Source of the DNA: Helopsaltes ochotensis
Taxonomy: Eukaryota > Chordata > Aves > Passeriformes > Locustellidae
Assembly: GCA_013400155.1 (NCBI GenBank)
Contig: VXBM01000280.1
Span: 310,001-374,000, forward strand
Direction of reading: 5' to 3'
Length of the DNA: 64,000 bases
Under the pieces are notes generated by a model. It saw nothing but the letters and a program-made list of their open reading frames with translations. It did no database searches and was not told the DNA's origin. A program made the position numbers and the translations under genes. Numbering within the stretch: the stretch's first letter is position 1; each line of letters begins with the position of its first letter. This document shows, in pieces, positions 1-12,142 of the stretch.

Positions 1-3000
1 AACACACCAGAAAGGCTGCAAAAATCAGGGCAACACCTCCCTTTCTTATCCCTTTCAGTTTCAGCTTTAGCTGTTCAATACACAGGATTCTGGAGTATAC
101 TTCCCAGGGATAAAAACAGAGGAAAGAAAATGTGTTCATATTGCCAATCATTATTCAGATTAAAAGCTTTTTTTTTTTGTCTTTAGTGAGATATCAGGTC
201 AGGGACAGCAAATTTTTACCATAATTACACAATAGACTCCAAGCTTGTTGGCTTTTTCCAAGTGCAATATTGATGTCAGTTGTTCTCCCTTTACTGCTGA
301 GAATTTTTTTTACAAGAAGCTGATTTTCCTGCCCTATTCTTCCATATCTCATCCTCCTTTTCATAAACAGGCGTCCTATTATAGTGATTGCCAGAACCAT
401 GAAATATGGCCTATCCACTTGAGAGGTGGAATCTTCCACCTCTTGCCCTTTTCCTCTCTCAGTTCCAGGGTGTGACTCTTCATAGTCATAAGAAATTCTT
501 ACAGCAGAGACTGTTTAAACAGGCCTTTTTTTCTTTTTTGAGACAAAATCTAACTGGTTTTCCATTTTGAAAAACATTTTAACAACTTCAAAACTGTTGT
601 GAAATGTCCAATAGATTTTTCTGGTGAAAGACTCACTAGTCACAGTAGTTCAAAACCTAACCTAAAAATCCCATATTGTAAATGTTGATTGAACTCTAGT
701 GTCCTGATATATAGCAATATCTCTAGTAAAGATCTTTGAAGCACTTATTTTCACTCATGCTGCTGATTCTACTCAAAGTTAGCAAGGGAGAACATGGCAG
801 CAGTCCCTCATCAGCTGTAACAGAAAGAGTTCTCAATTCAGGTCAAGAACTAGATTTGAATTTTCCTGTTAGTCACCTGCTGAAGAGTTCACGTTTATAC
901 AGATTGTCTTTCAATATTCATTCACCCCTACAGTTTACCTTTTGGGAATTACTTGCTTGCAAGGTAACATCAGTGGAAATCCAGATTGCAGTAACATGAA
1001 TAGCTCAAAACTTTGAAAGAGGAAGGGAATCTAACAGGTACATGTCCTGGCTAGATTCATGAACATTTTTCACTAGAATTGAAGCATGCAACGAATCCAC
1101 CCCTAACACGTCTGTCAGAAGCCTTCAATCAATTTTATCACATAATCCGTATCAGAATGCACATACAGCTTTCCCTGCCACAGCACTGTTCTTCAACAGA
1201 TATCAAGGCTCAGGTCCTCAGCAGATCCTACCTACTTCTATTCTATGGGATCTGATTCTACCATGCAGGCACCAAACACCTTCAAGGAAGACCAGGACAC
1301 TTCCAAGATGCCATCTAAGCAGAGAGGAGCTGACCAGGTACAGCTAATGCCCCATAGTTCAGAATACCTTGAACACCCTTCGGCCACATCTGGGAAAGTC
1401 CTGATGGCACTCATGAGTGAGGTATGCTCTGTATGCTTTACTGGGATATTCCTCATACCCAGATACATCAGACCTGGAGTCTCTTAAAAGAGAAATGTAA
1501 CAAAGAATGTATACAGCCTGGTACTTAAGACTTTAGCTGGAATTTGACAATGTGAACTCATTTGCCTATTTCATATAGATCTAGATTCTCACTGCAGAAA
1601 ACACATTTACCAAGTTAGAAAAATAAAATAAATGCTTTTTGACATGCAAACTGGCTAAATTGACTCTGTTATATTCAGAGACACAGAAACAGGAAAGTCA
1701 TGGGAATATGCAGAGGAAAATGATCCGTCTCTCACCTGTTGCATGGCCTTAAGACTCTCTTTAGTACTATGTTCTTATGTAACAGTAAACAATATCCTTT
1801 TATATAAAAAACACAGTTGTAACATCTTGTTCCTCTCTCTTCCCACCCTGCCTTGACTTTTGCACTGTTTAATACTGAGTGCCTGATATCCTGCTTTTCT
1901 GTGTATGTGTTTGGCCCTGTGGGGTCCTTTAAGCAGAAAAATCCTGGATCCTCATCAAACCTTACAGACCAATTCTTTAAACTGACTACAAAATATGCCC
2001 CAGTACCCTCAATATGAAGGATGAGCCATCAACATTGTTCCTATGGGATGTGGTCCTTTTTTAATGCTCCAGAAGTCTAGCTCTATGGATTTTAGTGCTG
2101 TACTTCCCTGTACTACAGCAGAGCTGACTCTCTTTTATCAGTTATCAGACTAAAGCAAGCACAGACCATACATTTGGATGTATCAAAGTATTTGCCAAAT
2201 CAGTTGACAGAATTCTACACACATGAAGATAAGCTGTGTTCTCTCACATTGTCATTTTATATAAAACCATTTATAGAGGGAGAATATAATTGAAGCAAAA
2301 TCAGAATGCTTTTATATGAACATAAGTTTGGAGTTCTACATGTCTACAAAATTTGAATTCAAAACTTACAAGATTAATAATTTTTCACCATAGAAATGAT
2401 CATCCTTCCCTCCAAGAAATGAGGGCAGTTTTTTATTTGGGCTGTTTGGAACAGCTTGTCTATAAAGCTTTTCCCACGTTTCCCAGAAACTTAACTATAC
2501 AGATAGTAAGATCTCCTATAGATAAATGGTCTACCTTTACTAAGGACAAATTCAGACAATTCTGGTGTAGTAACTTCCCAGACAACCCTAGTTTTAAGGC
2601 AATTTTAAAAGTAAAATCATTTACTACAGCCACCACCTCTTCACTCTTTGGTTCTTTGCCAGCAACATGTCAACATAGCTACCTCATCATCTACCAGAAT
2701 CTCAGCTTCTATCTGCTCTTTCTCTTCCATTTAATAATAGTATTTAAACAAACCAAGGAACAAGCAACCCACTGTCCCCCAAACCAGAGGGGTTCTTCTG
2801 CTTGTTTTGATAGTGTGAGGTCTGTTTTCTGTGGTGGTGTAAAAACAAGGGAAGATGCAAAGCTTAGCTGTTTGTGTATTTAGTTTTGCTTCAATAGAAG
2901 CATTTGTAAACATTTCTTTTCCCAGTGACCTCATGCTGTTTCAAAAAAGACACAGTTTTAAAGTCAGCTTCTTAATCTGACAAAAGGTTTATGGTCACCC

Positions 3001-5830
3001 CCAAAATTTGGACATGCAATGTTTTTAACACCCATCTGTACCTCAAGCTGTTTGCCATGACTATTGTCTTTTTTAACAGCTTCACTGCAGAATTTAATTT
3101 TTAAAGGAATCCTCAGAATAGGCTAGAGTTCTTATCTTGAACGGTAAGTGATGCCCAAAGCATGCCATGAAGAAGAGAACTGCAAGGTAGAAAGAAATAC
3201 AAGACAAAATCTAATATAAATGCTAATGTACTTATGTACTAAAAACCTAGCAAAAGCTGAAATAAAAGATGTGCCTTCATTTCTAGACCAGAAGTCCAAA
3301 TAGTTGCTTATTGCTTTTAGACATGAAATGGCCTTACAATATAAAAAAAGGATTTTACTCCCTGTGCCCCCATTTCTCTCCATTTGTACAATTAAAGTAG
3401 ATATTAGACTGTGGTGATGCATACAGAATTTTTAAAACCTAATATTTGCCAAAATATTAGTTGCGTGTAATTTAACTGTCAGAAAACCAGAATTGGCAAA
3501 TGTTATGAGCGTATTTTTGGCCGTTTAGCCATCTAAGAGCTAAAAAAAAGGGAAAAAGAAGCTGGTAAGTTCATGAGAGAGAATGAAACCAATTACAACT
3601 ATTTATTCAAGGTAAGAATTTCTAAATCAGCTGCATTTTTTAAAACAGTCATTTAAATATGCAATATCCAATCTAGAAGACAAAATGTTCTCAAAAAAGG
3701 AGCACAACCAACTGTTTAGGAACAGTCAGGAAATCTATTTTAGCTAAACTAAAGCAAACATTTTAGTCTGCTTTCTCCATTAAGCCCCATCAGACCACCA
3801 TTTTCTCTCTTTTTTTCTTTTCCATTTAAATTACCTTTATTTTACTTTCCTTCAATTCAAATAACAGATTGCCAAAGAAAATTTACGATTTTCTGTAGGT
3901 TTTACAGACAGAAAAAATTCTAAGATATTCTCATGAAGAGGAATCTTTTCAAAACTAAGCAGTAGATAAGCCTTTCCAGGTTCATAGTTTGCTAATCCTT
4001 GATAAACCCAGATAAAATTAGTAATGGTAAGAAGAAAGAAGGAAATTTTTCTTTCTTTTAATACATCATATATAAAATCATATATTACACAAATGTGTAC
4101 AGGGAGAGCTCCTTTGCTACAGTTGGATCTATAAATATCAAGAGCTCTGCATTCTTCTCTTTCAGGGTAGAGTGGGCTTGGCAGCTGCAGTAGCCACTAG
4201 CCTGGATAATTTCTTGAGTGTAAAAACTAAACAAAACTAAAAAATCCACCACAAATCAGGGGTAAAAAAGAAAAATCACAGATACTGTACTGCATAGGCC
4301 CACAAAATATTCACTAGGGAGTATTAGCCTTATTGTGCAAGTACTTTCCAAAGTATATACACTGTTCTTGGGTTCAGCATTTACCTTAAAAGTAGAAAAA
4401 TGTACAGTAAATTGTGGCAGATCTACAAGTTGGCACAGAGAAGCCCAAATACTCACTTTTCCTACTTGGATGCTCCTGAAAGAAAGAACCAACAGTAGCC
4501 CCCACCTCAGACTGTGTACATTTAAGGTAATCATTACGCAGCTGCTTGAACTTCCTGACTACAGAGGAAAACCAAATTGTGCTGCTGTTACAAATTCCTG
4601 TGTCAGGTGCAGGTTCTCTGCACCCAGAGCCAGGGCTCAGCTTCTTATTGCCCTGACTCTCATACATAACACTGTATGAATACTTCTTTTTAGCTATCAG
4701 AGCAGCTCTTGGTGCTCTGCCCTCTCACATACGCATACCTTCTTCCCTCTTATAGTGATATCAATTCCGGGATCCCAAATCCTAGTGGATGCACAGACTC
4801 ATATCCTTCCCTCATGACTGTGGGAGTGTTCTCGTAATTCATCTAAAGGGAGAAATTAATGCATTGCTCATAGTGACAAGAGAAATTACTCTGGCAGTCA
4901 AGAGAAAATTGGAATACAATGCATGTATACAGGAAAGGCAGAGGGTGGATGGTACATTCTAAGCATGCAAATATAGAATTATTTTCAGCTATTTTCCTCA
5001 GAAAATATACAATATGCAAAGACCACATGATGCAGCAAGGACTAGTGTAGACATTAGTGAGAGTTACATGGAAACAGTAGAGAGATGAGATGTAGGTCTG
5101 TAAGATACCTACATGTAGCCCACTTTGTTCTTTAATACATATTTTGAAAACTCAGTCTGAGTGTTTACCAGGGACTCAGACTGCATAGAGATGTCAAAAC
5201 AATGTCCTAGTAGCAAAAACACTTGATACTTACAAAAACCCCCCATCAAACTAATAAACCTTTCTAGTAATGACTCATTCATCAGCTTTGCCAGAGCACT
5301 TGTTTGCATTTCAAGTGACACCAGAAATGATGACTATTAAATAAATTTCAAAACAGGATTTATTTAATCTGATATGACTTGATTGAAAACATGCCTGTTT
5401 AAAGTTTTTCCTCTTCCTCTATGAGGTAGAACAGAACAAGCCACCAATAAGCAGGGCAATCAGGAGTGTGATAACATTACAACTATCATATTTATCATCT
5501 CACTTTGAACGATGAAGCATTCGATTTTAATGGTGGCCTGTAAGGACAGAGTTGATCCTACAGTTGTCAAAATGGTCTCAAGAAGGTGCTTGTTAAAGAA
5601 GTAGCTTGCAAATGAGTGCCCTACTTCCTTCTACCTGGACTAGAATAAATGCAGCCTTAGAAGTGATATAAACCTTAGATAAGTGATCAGCTGCAGTCTC
5701 TTGAAGGCTTGTGTGACAATCCAATGCCTGAGCCAAGAAGAAATACATCATAATTGTTCTGTCTGGACCTCAGGCTTGTCTGTAAGGCAATAGTCTAGAA
5801 AAATAGTAGTCTGGCCAAAGGTGAGAGTTG
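1..5830. other. AT-rich non-coding DNA, no gene recognised
   Basis: No repeat, RNA or coding exon is recognisable on either strand. The longest open frame in the window is here (2353-2883, plus, 176 codons). Its product is rich in Ser, Phe, Leu and Thr, has a hydrophobic stretch around residues 112-130, and resembles no family I know. Its composition is like that of the flanking DNA, and no splice or promoter context is obvious. A second pair of opposed open frames lies at 1238-1487; opposed open frames of similar length are usually chance. I see no poly(A)-associated processed copy. The stretch reads as intergenic or intronic DNA. Confidence 0.6.
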
Positions 5831-5855
5831 AAAACAAACAAACAAACAAACAAAC
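5831..5855. repeat. (AAAC)n microsatellite
   Basis: About six tandem copies of a 4-bp AAAC/CAAA unit are visible without interruption. It is a simple repeat and likely to vary in length between individuals. Confidence 0.9.
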
Positions 5856-6090
5856 CCACCTCAAAAATCTTTCCTTGTTCCTGCATTCATCTATGAAAAG
5901 AATATTTTATTTTTCTTCCCATTTATGATTTTTATGCCAAATATATTTCTGATCACCAGAAATGTCTCAGACATAGATTTGTTTATGATTGCCCATACCT
6001 ATATTTCCAGCTTCACAAAGGAACCTCTTCTGCATAACAAAAGAATTTTCTTAGATCTCTGTAAAAGTTATCCAACTATCCATTATTTCC

Positions 6091-6150
6091 CTTTTCTTTT
6101 GTTTTCTTTGGTGTTGGTTGATTGGTTTGGGTTTTTGGGGGTTTTTTTTT
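6091..6150. repeat. T/G-rich low-complexity tract
   Basis: The plus strand is almost entirely T and G, ending in a G-run followed by a T-run (GGGGG then nine or more T). It is the complement-strand version of the A/C-rich tracts elsewhere in this window. Confidence 0.7.
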
Positions 6151-6159
6151 ATCATCTCT

Positions 6160-9100
6160 TTGAGTAAAATAGAATTGTGTGTACTACTCTTTCTCTGAAG
6201 AAAGGGATTGGGAAGCGAATAAACTATTCATTAGCAATCCTGAACATACACAAGGTGTTACAAAGGCAGGTAAACCAAGGGTATTAAATAAAAAAATTAA
6301 AAAGCGAAGTCTTTTGGATCATATCCCATGGTCTCTCACTTTGCGTACTGAAGTGCAAAGTTGCTCATGTAACTCTACTCCATATATTGCAAGAGCTTTT
6401 TCTTCTATTTTGCTATCTGCAAGCAGAAGAACAGTTTGTGCCCAAACACTTCTTCCTCTCAACCTCCCCATTTCTTTTTTTTTTTTTTTTCCCTCCATTT
6501 AAAAAGCTCAAGTTCTTCCCAGGAATACATTAGGAAAGAGGGTTACCTACCTAAAACTGGTACCAGTTCTTAATTCACAGAACAGCTTGAAGGTTTATAT
6601 TCTTTTTTGGAATATAAACTGCTTCTACCTTTTTAGAAATGCTAACGTCCCATGGCTGGATGAGCCATGGTCATCTGCTGTCCTCAAACAGATGTTTCTC
6701 TTAAGTTCTAAATAAATGATTAGCCCACAGAGAGATAAAATGTTCTTTCCTGCATCACACAGCAGTGTTCAAATTTCAGGGTGAAGACTTTCCACATAAT
6801 TAATCATGTATTTCATGGGAGCATGCACACTGAATCATATTTTGTACAAGTTTATGAACTGGATCAATGCACACAGCTTACTACAGGATCTTGAGTGACC
6901 TTTTGAATTCACTCACTGAGGAGCAGAATGGTCTTTGAAGGAAAAGTCACAAGTGACTTTTGGAATAATGGTCTAAGCATTAAATCCCACAATAAAGACA
7001 TATCTTAATCTTTTCCCTTCCCTGTCCATTAAAAAAAAAAATTAAAAATCAGGAAATAGCTGAGCAAGATAAGGCTTTACCCATATTTTCAAGCAAGAAG
7101 GAAACTGAAATTAGCAGGAAATATTGGGAGTTAATTGGGAATGTCAGAGAAACTTGGTAGTCATAATTCTCCTTATCACACTAACTGTAGTTATGCTCCT
7201 AGACTTTAATCTGTTCATTGAGAAAACAGTAAATTATGAAATAGGCTTGGTTCTTAATAAATATTCATAACCTCAGGGCACTGAACAGTACAGGCAGAAT
7301 CCTGTACTGATCATCCCTTCAGGTCCTGGAATATGAGTAATTCAGAATACAGAGTGAGAAGGAAGAGTTTATTTTAATTCCCCTGCAGTATTAGATTTTG
7401 CTTTTGAAACAGTTACAAGAATCAAAAATTAATACTGCTTTTATGTCAAAAACTGTAGAATCTGATTTGAAGCAGCAGAATGTATGGGGTTTGGCCCTGT
7501 CTGGCAGTGCTGAATAAGGCAGCTTCTTGCCCTCTTCTGAAGAAATGTCATGATATATCTGTGGCAACTATGCAATACTTCAGACATCAACAATAATTTT
7601 TATGTTCATTTACTGGGTTTTTTTCGTACTCTGCCAGGCCACAAATAGCTTATGCCATTTTCTGATCTGATTAGAAGCAAGAATGAAAGAAATCTGCTTT
7701 TTAATTTTCTCATACTCTTATCTCTCACAGGGTTCAATGTTTACATTCTAATTACAAAATAAAGAGAGGCCAATAATTTGCTCCATCTTGGTGAAAGTTA
7801 AAGTAATTTAAGTTTCCAATGTTTTCAGTTTCCAGTTCCTTAGCTGTTTTCTACCATAGAAAACATCATCTGTCCCCCCATCTGAAAAAATATACTGGCT
7901 GCTGCTTTAAAAATACTATTAAGGAAGAGAAGTCATTAATAAGATTATATTGAGATATGCTTTTAAGGCAAGTTAGAAAAAGAATGAGAGTTTCAACATG
8001 TTCCTGCAAATATTTTGGCCCATGTAAGCAATAAATATATTCTAATTGAAAATTAAATTGCTTAATGTTCACCTTCCTCACAGCACTTTTGTGTCAACTA
8101 CCTGAGGATTCACCTTTTAAAGATCTTTCATGAACTGAGGCATATTGGATTGAGCTAATCCTTGCATGCATGCCCTATTTCCTACCCTAGTAAAGTAAAA
8201 AATCTAATTCTCTCACTTCACACCAATAATCACTTCCAGTTAATCTTGCGCTTGTAATTCCATCAAATTATGCAAATAAAGAACACAAAAGAAAAAGGTT
8301 AGTGTTCCACTACATGGCATCACTTTAGCCTTTGTATTTATCTCATTGCAAGAGATTTTAAGTGCTGGTTACGAAGGCAATTGGAAATGTAACATCCTTC
8401 ACTGCTGTGTGTTTATTGCATCCTCCAAATCTAGTCCCTGTGAAGAATTCTGTTCTCCCAAACATTTGGAAAAGAAAAAAAAAAATAGGGTATATTTTGT
8501 TTCTACTGGGATCAGGTAGTAAAAGATAATAGGAAACAAAGTCATTAAGGGGAAAAAAAAGCAATAGTTTTGGCAAGTATATCAGATGAATAATTAAGTG
8601 CACTCTTTGTTCAACAGTGCAAAGAGAAGTTAATTCCTGAAAGTTTTTGCTAGGAGGCATTGTGTGGTATCTCCAAACTATGTGGGATAAGGGTGGGGGC
8701 TGAGGAATGGAAGTGATCCAAAGAGAGTTAGGGATTAGATTCCTGAGAGATTGCAAGAGTCACCTAGGGTTAATAAAACGAACAAAGTGAGGCAAAACAT
8801 TGCCTGTAATGAAGTCTATTGATTATGAAACTGCCTCCAAAGGGAGTAGTGTTTGCCTTTTAAGAACACAACCAATGAATGCACTAAAGACAGCTAGTAA
8901 AAGGACACAGCTGAACTAACAGCGAATGGTACTTGACCTGGGGAGAGTTTTAACTTTTTTAATTTTTTATGCATAGTATGGTATTTGTGTATGAGCACAA
9001 AATGTAATCAGTGTTATTACCTGTCCCTACACAAGTGCTAATGCCATTCTCTGCAGGTGCCAGCCAGTACTGTGGTCTGCAGGAACAAGCTACCCATCCC

Positions 9101-12095
9101 ATCAATTATACACTTGCAATAACTATAGACAAATTCTGTGTTCCACACCTGGTTTAGTGCCTTGGAATGAGGATTACTGTGTGAAGCTGTATTTTACTTT
9201 GAAAGCTGTTAAGTCACTGAACTCCACATTCCCTATAACCAAAATTGTCATAAGTTTCTTCAACTAGTCATATAAATTATATCACCTGTAGAAAAGGATC
9301 AAGTCCCCACTGACTAGGGGGAGTGCATGGTTCAACCAACTAAACCAAGCCAGTTTTTATTCTGGTATACCCACGGAAGTTTAATCTTCAGAATTATCTA
9401 TTTAGTTCCTGGAAAAGAAGCAAAATAAGTCTTTGGCCTCATTGGGAAGTTACAAAAAGTAATTTTAGAAGACAACTGTGTGGGTTTCTATTCTGTGTTA
9501 CTAAAAAACATACATAGGAGGTCAAAGCATGCATCAAGCTGTTTGAAAATTTAATAGCTTTCTAGAGAGAAAGGATAATAGTTCTGTTCCCTCACTGCAT
9601 CTCCTCCAATAAGAATCTTTATGTCTACCCACTCCTTGATCCTTATTTTTCCCAAGCATTGATTTTGCTATTTCCTCAGCAAAGACTGGGAATTTTAGCA
9701 GTCCTATGAACTACACCAGAAAAACATGATATACACAGATGCAAAATACATGGAAGAAAGCAATTCCTAGCTTATTATTGTTTTAATAAAACAATCAGTG
9801 ATATTGAAGAACACATTTTTTTCTCAATCACAAGTGATCACAGCAAGGAAAATAAACACAAAAAACCCCAAACAAAAACTAAACAAATCAGATGTGTATT
9901 GTTCCAACTCACGTGTCAGAGAACTTACCAAAATGGCAGGGTGTACTAAAACCTACAGGCCCAATTCTTTCCTAATAATCTAGTGGTGACTTTGATTTAA
10001 AAAAAACTGAATAGAGAGTTTCAAGAAATAAATCTTGATCAACCCTACTTAATTGTGTATTTGGTTTGCTATTTCAATGCTGTAAACTGCAGCTACCTTT
10101 CTACGTAAGGTTTTGATCAAGTTCTCCTTCTCACCCTTGCTCAGATATATATTATCTTACTGCTTTGAACCTGAAGTTTAAAAATCAGTGGTCGCTAAAA
10201 CAGTGTGGAGAAAACATCTGGTTCTAGAATCAGATTTAGGTCCTCCACACCTCAGGCACACAAATTGTGATGATCTGTAACTACAGCCTCTAAAATCAAT
10301 TCTTCAAACATTTGGTAAGAAGACATGATATTTCTTTGTAGACTTCTACAACACAATTTAAAGAAATGTTCCAGGCCTCATTTCCAAACTAAAAAGCTGA
10401 CCTTGTGGATATGCCATGATTGTTGCAAAAACTTTCAAAGCTGAAAGAATTTGTAGGAATTTAGATATTTGAGAAAGGTCATTCAGTGAAGCTAATATGA
10501 AACTCAATGCTTGTAAGTATGATCAACTGGAGTAATCGTTCCAATAGAAACAGAAAAGGTGGTGCTACAAAATTATTAGGAATCTGTAATCTTCTAAACG
10601 AAAAAATAAAATAAGTGCCACTCAGAATTTCTGTGTTGCTAGACAATTAGCCCTCAAAGGAGATCTGAACTACCCTCAATAAAGCTTCACTTAAGATCTC
10701 CAGAGAACTAAATCAATTCCAAAATGAAGCTACATGTAACTGAACCTGTTGCCGTCCAGTCACTCAGTAACTCTCTACAAATATTGCACAGCACTTAGCA
10801 GGATTAGGGCAAAATCAACCATGAAAGGTATGAATTGCACAACTGTGAAGCACACCGATCTCTTATTATTGCTATAATCATATCAGACCAGCAGTAAATT
10901 TCTGTGTTGGAAGTGCAGATCCAATGATATTAGAGTGCATATTGATTCTGGCTGTTTGCTGGAGATAGAAGTGAAAGCCTTGGAACTGAAGCAAACTAAG
11001 ACCATACAAAGTAATATTTAAACTAAAGAGACTATAATATCTTAGTTAATTGTTGGGAATATTTACAAAGTATTAATTATTACTAAATGCAGCTATTTTA
11101 TATGCTATCTGAATGGCAGTTTATTGTATAGGCTTGTTAGCTAGCTTTTAGTTAATTTATACCTGAAGGGAAAGAAAGACCTTCACCAAACACTGTTTTC
11201 CCAAAAAGCACAAAACTCCATGATTTAGTCTTCAGTTACATGACTTGAGAATTGTCTTATGAGCTAGAGGAAGAAGAAATAATTCTTTTTTAGCTTCTCT
11301 CAAGTGCCAGCTCTTACTATAAGGGTTGTCAGTTTCTCATTTGTGCCTGACACTAAAAAAAAAGGCAGCAGGACAGAGTTAGTTTTCTGGTGTTTATTAT
11401 TCTTATCTTCCCAATAGAGACAGGTGGTCACTGTTGGATTCAAGCATTTTCATGCTTCAAGTTACATGTGAATATATACTTTCTTTTTCAAATATATTTG
11501 AGCAGATTTAAAGATGATCAATACTCAAAACACTGCACCACACTGGATTACCAGGAACATCCATGCAACAATTAACAACTACAAGTAGAGTTTTCTCCAG
11601 TTGAGGAAACCCCATAAACTTCTGTCTTTTAAGAAGAGATCAAGCCATGCATGCACAGATGCAGGGTCTCTATTTAGATTCTTATTACCAGAAAGAAACA
11701 AGAAAGGGTTTTTTTTAGCTAGAAGGTAAGAATCACTTTTCAGTGCTCCTGAGTTAAAAACAGTGCCTAAACATGGCAATGAAGTCTTAACAGGGCCTGC
11801 CTAAATTCCCTCCCTTATTCTGTGGTCCTTGTGGTGCATAACTATTCAAGAAAGGGATGATATCACTGTGGAAGCAGCAGATGTTTCTCTCTGTGCCTCT
11901 ATATAGGCAAACATTTGTGGAGAATATTCTGTTCTGGTAAAGTTAGATTTTCCCCCTCCTCCCTCCCCAGTCTTCTAACAATATTCCACATTGAAAAAGG
12001 TGGATAGAGGGATGGTGACATCCAGTTTCAGCAGTACCCAGCTCAAGATAACACATTCAAACCCTGTAGTTCTTACATTTTCAACAATATTATTC
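6160..12095. other. AT-rich non-coding DNA, no gene recognised
   Basis: No recognisable exon, RNA gene or interspersed repeat. Notable local structures are a hairpin at 6650-6670 and an A/C-rich patch near 9855-9890. About 10980-11170 is a very AT-rich stretch with many ATTA-type homeodomain core sites; it could be an old conserved non-coding element, but nothing in a single sequence can show that. Open frames such as 8358-8756 (minus, 132 codons) overlap low-complexity runs and look like chance. Confidence 0.55.
6650..6670. repeat. Perfect 8-bp inverted repeat (hairpin)
   Basis: The left arm CCATGGCT (6650-6657) and right arm AGCCATGG (6663-6670) are exact reverse complements separated by a 5-base loop. 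Each arm contains an NcoI-type CCATGG palindrome. No terminal inverted repeat element or transcript context is visible. Confidence 0.75.
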
Positions 12096-12142
12096 CTTCA
12101 AAAAGAAAGAGAAAAAACACCAACCAACCAAACAAAACCAAG
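12096..12142. repeat. A/C-rich low-complexity tract
   Basis: This purine-A and C-only patch contains CCAACCAACC and AAACAAAACC motifs. It is one of several such tracts in the window, all short and imperfect. Confidence 0.6.

Noticed and set aside
5400..5750. Another LTR with CCAAT and TATA-like boxes
   Set aside because: I could not match it to fragments A or B or to a family, and boundaries and a poly(A) signal in order are lacking.
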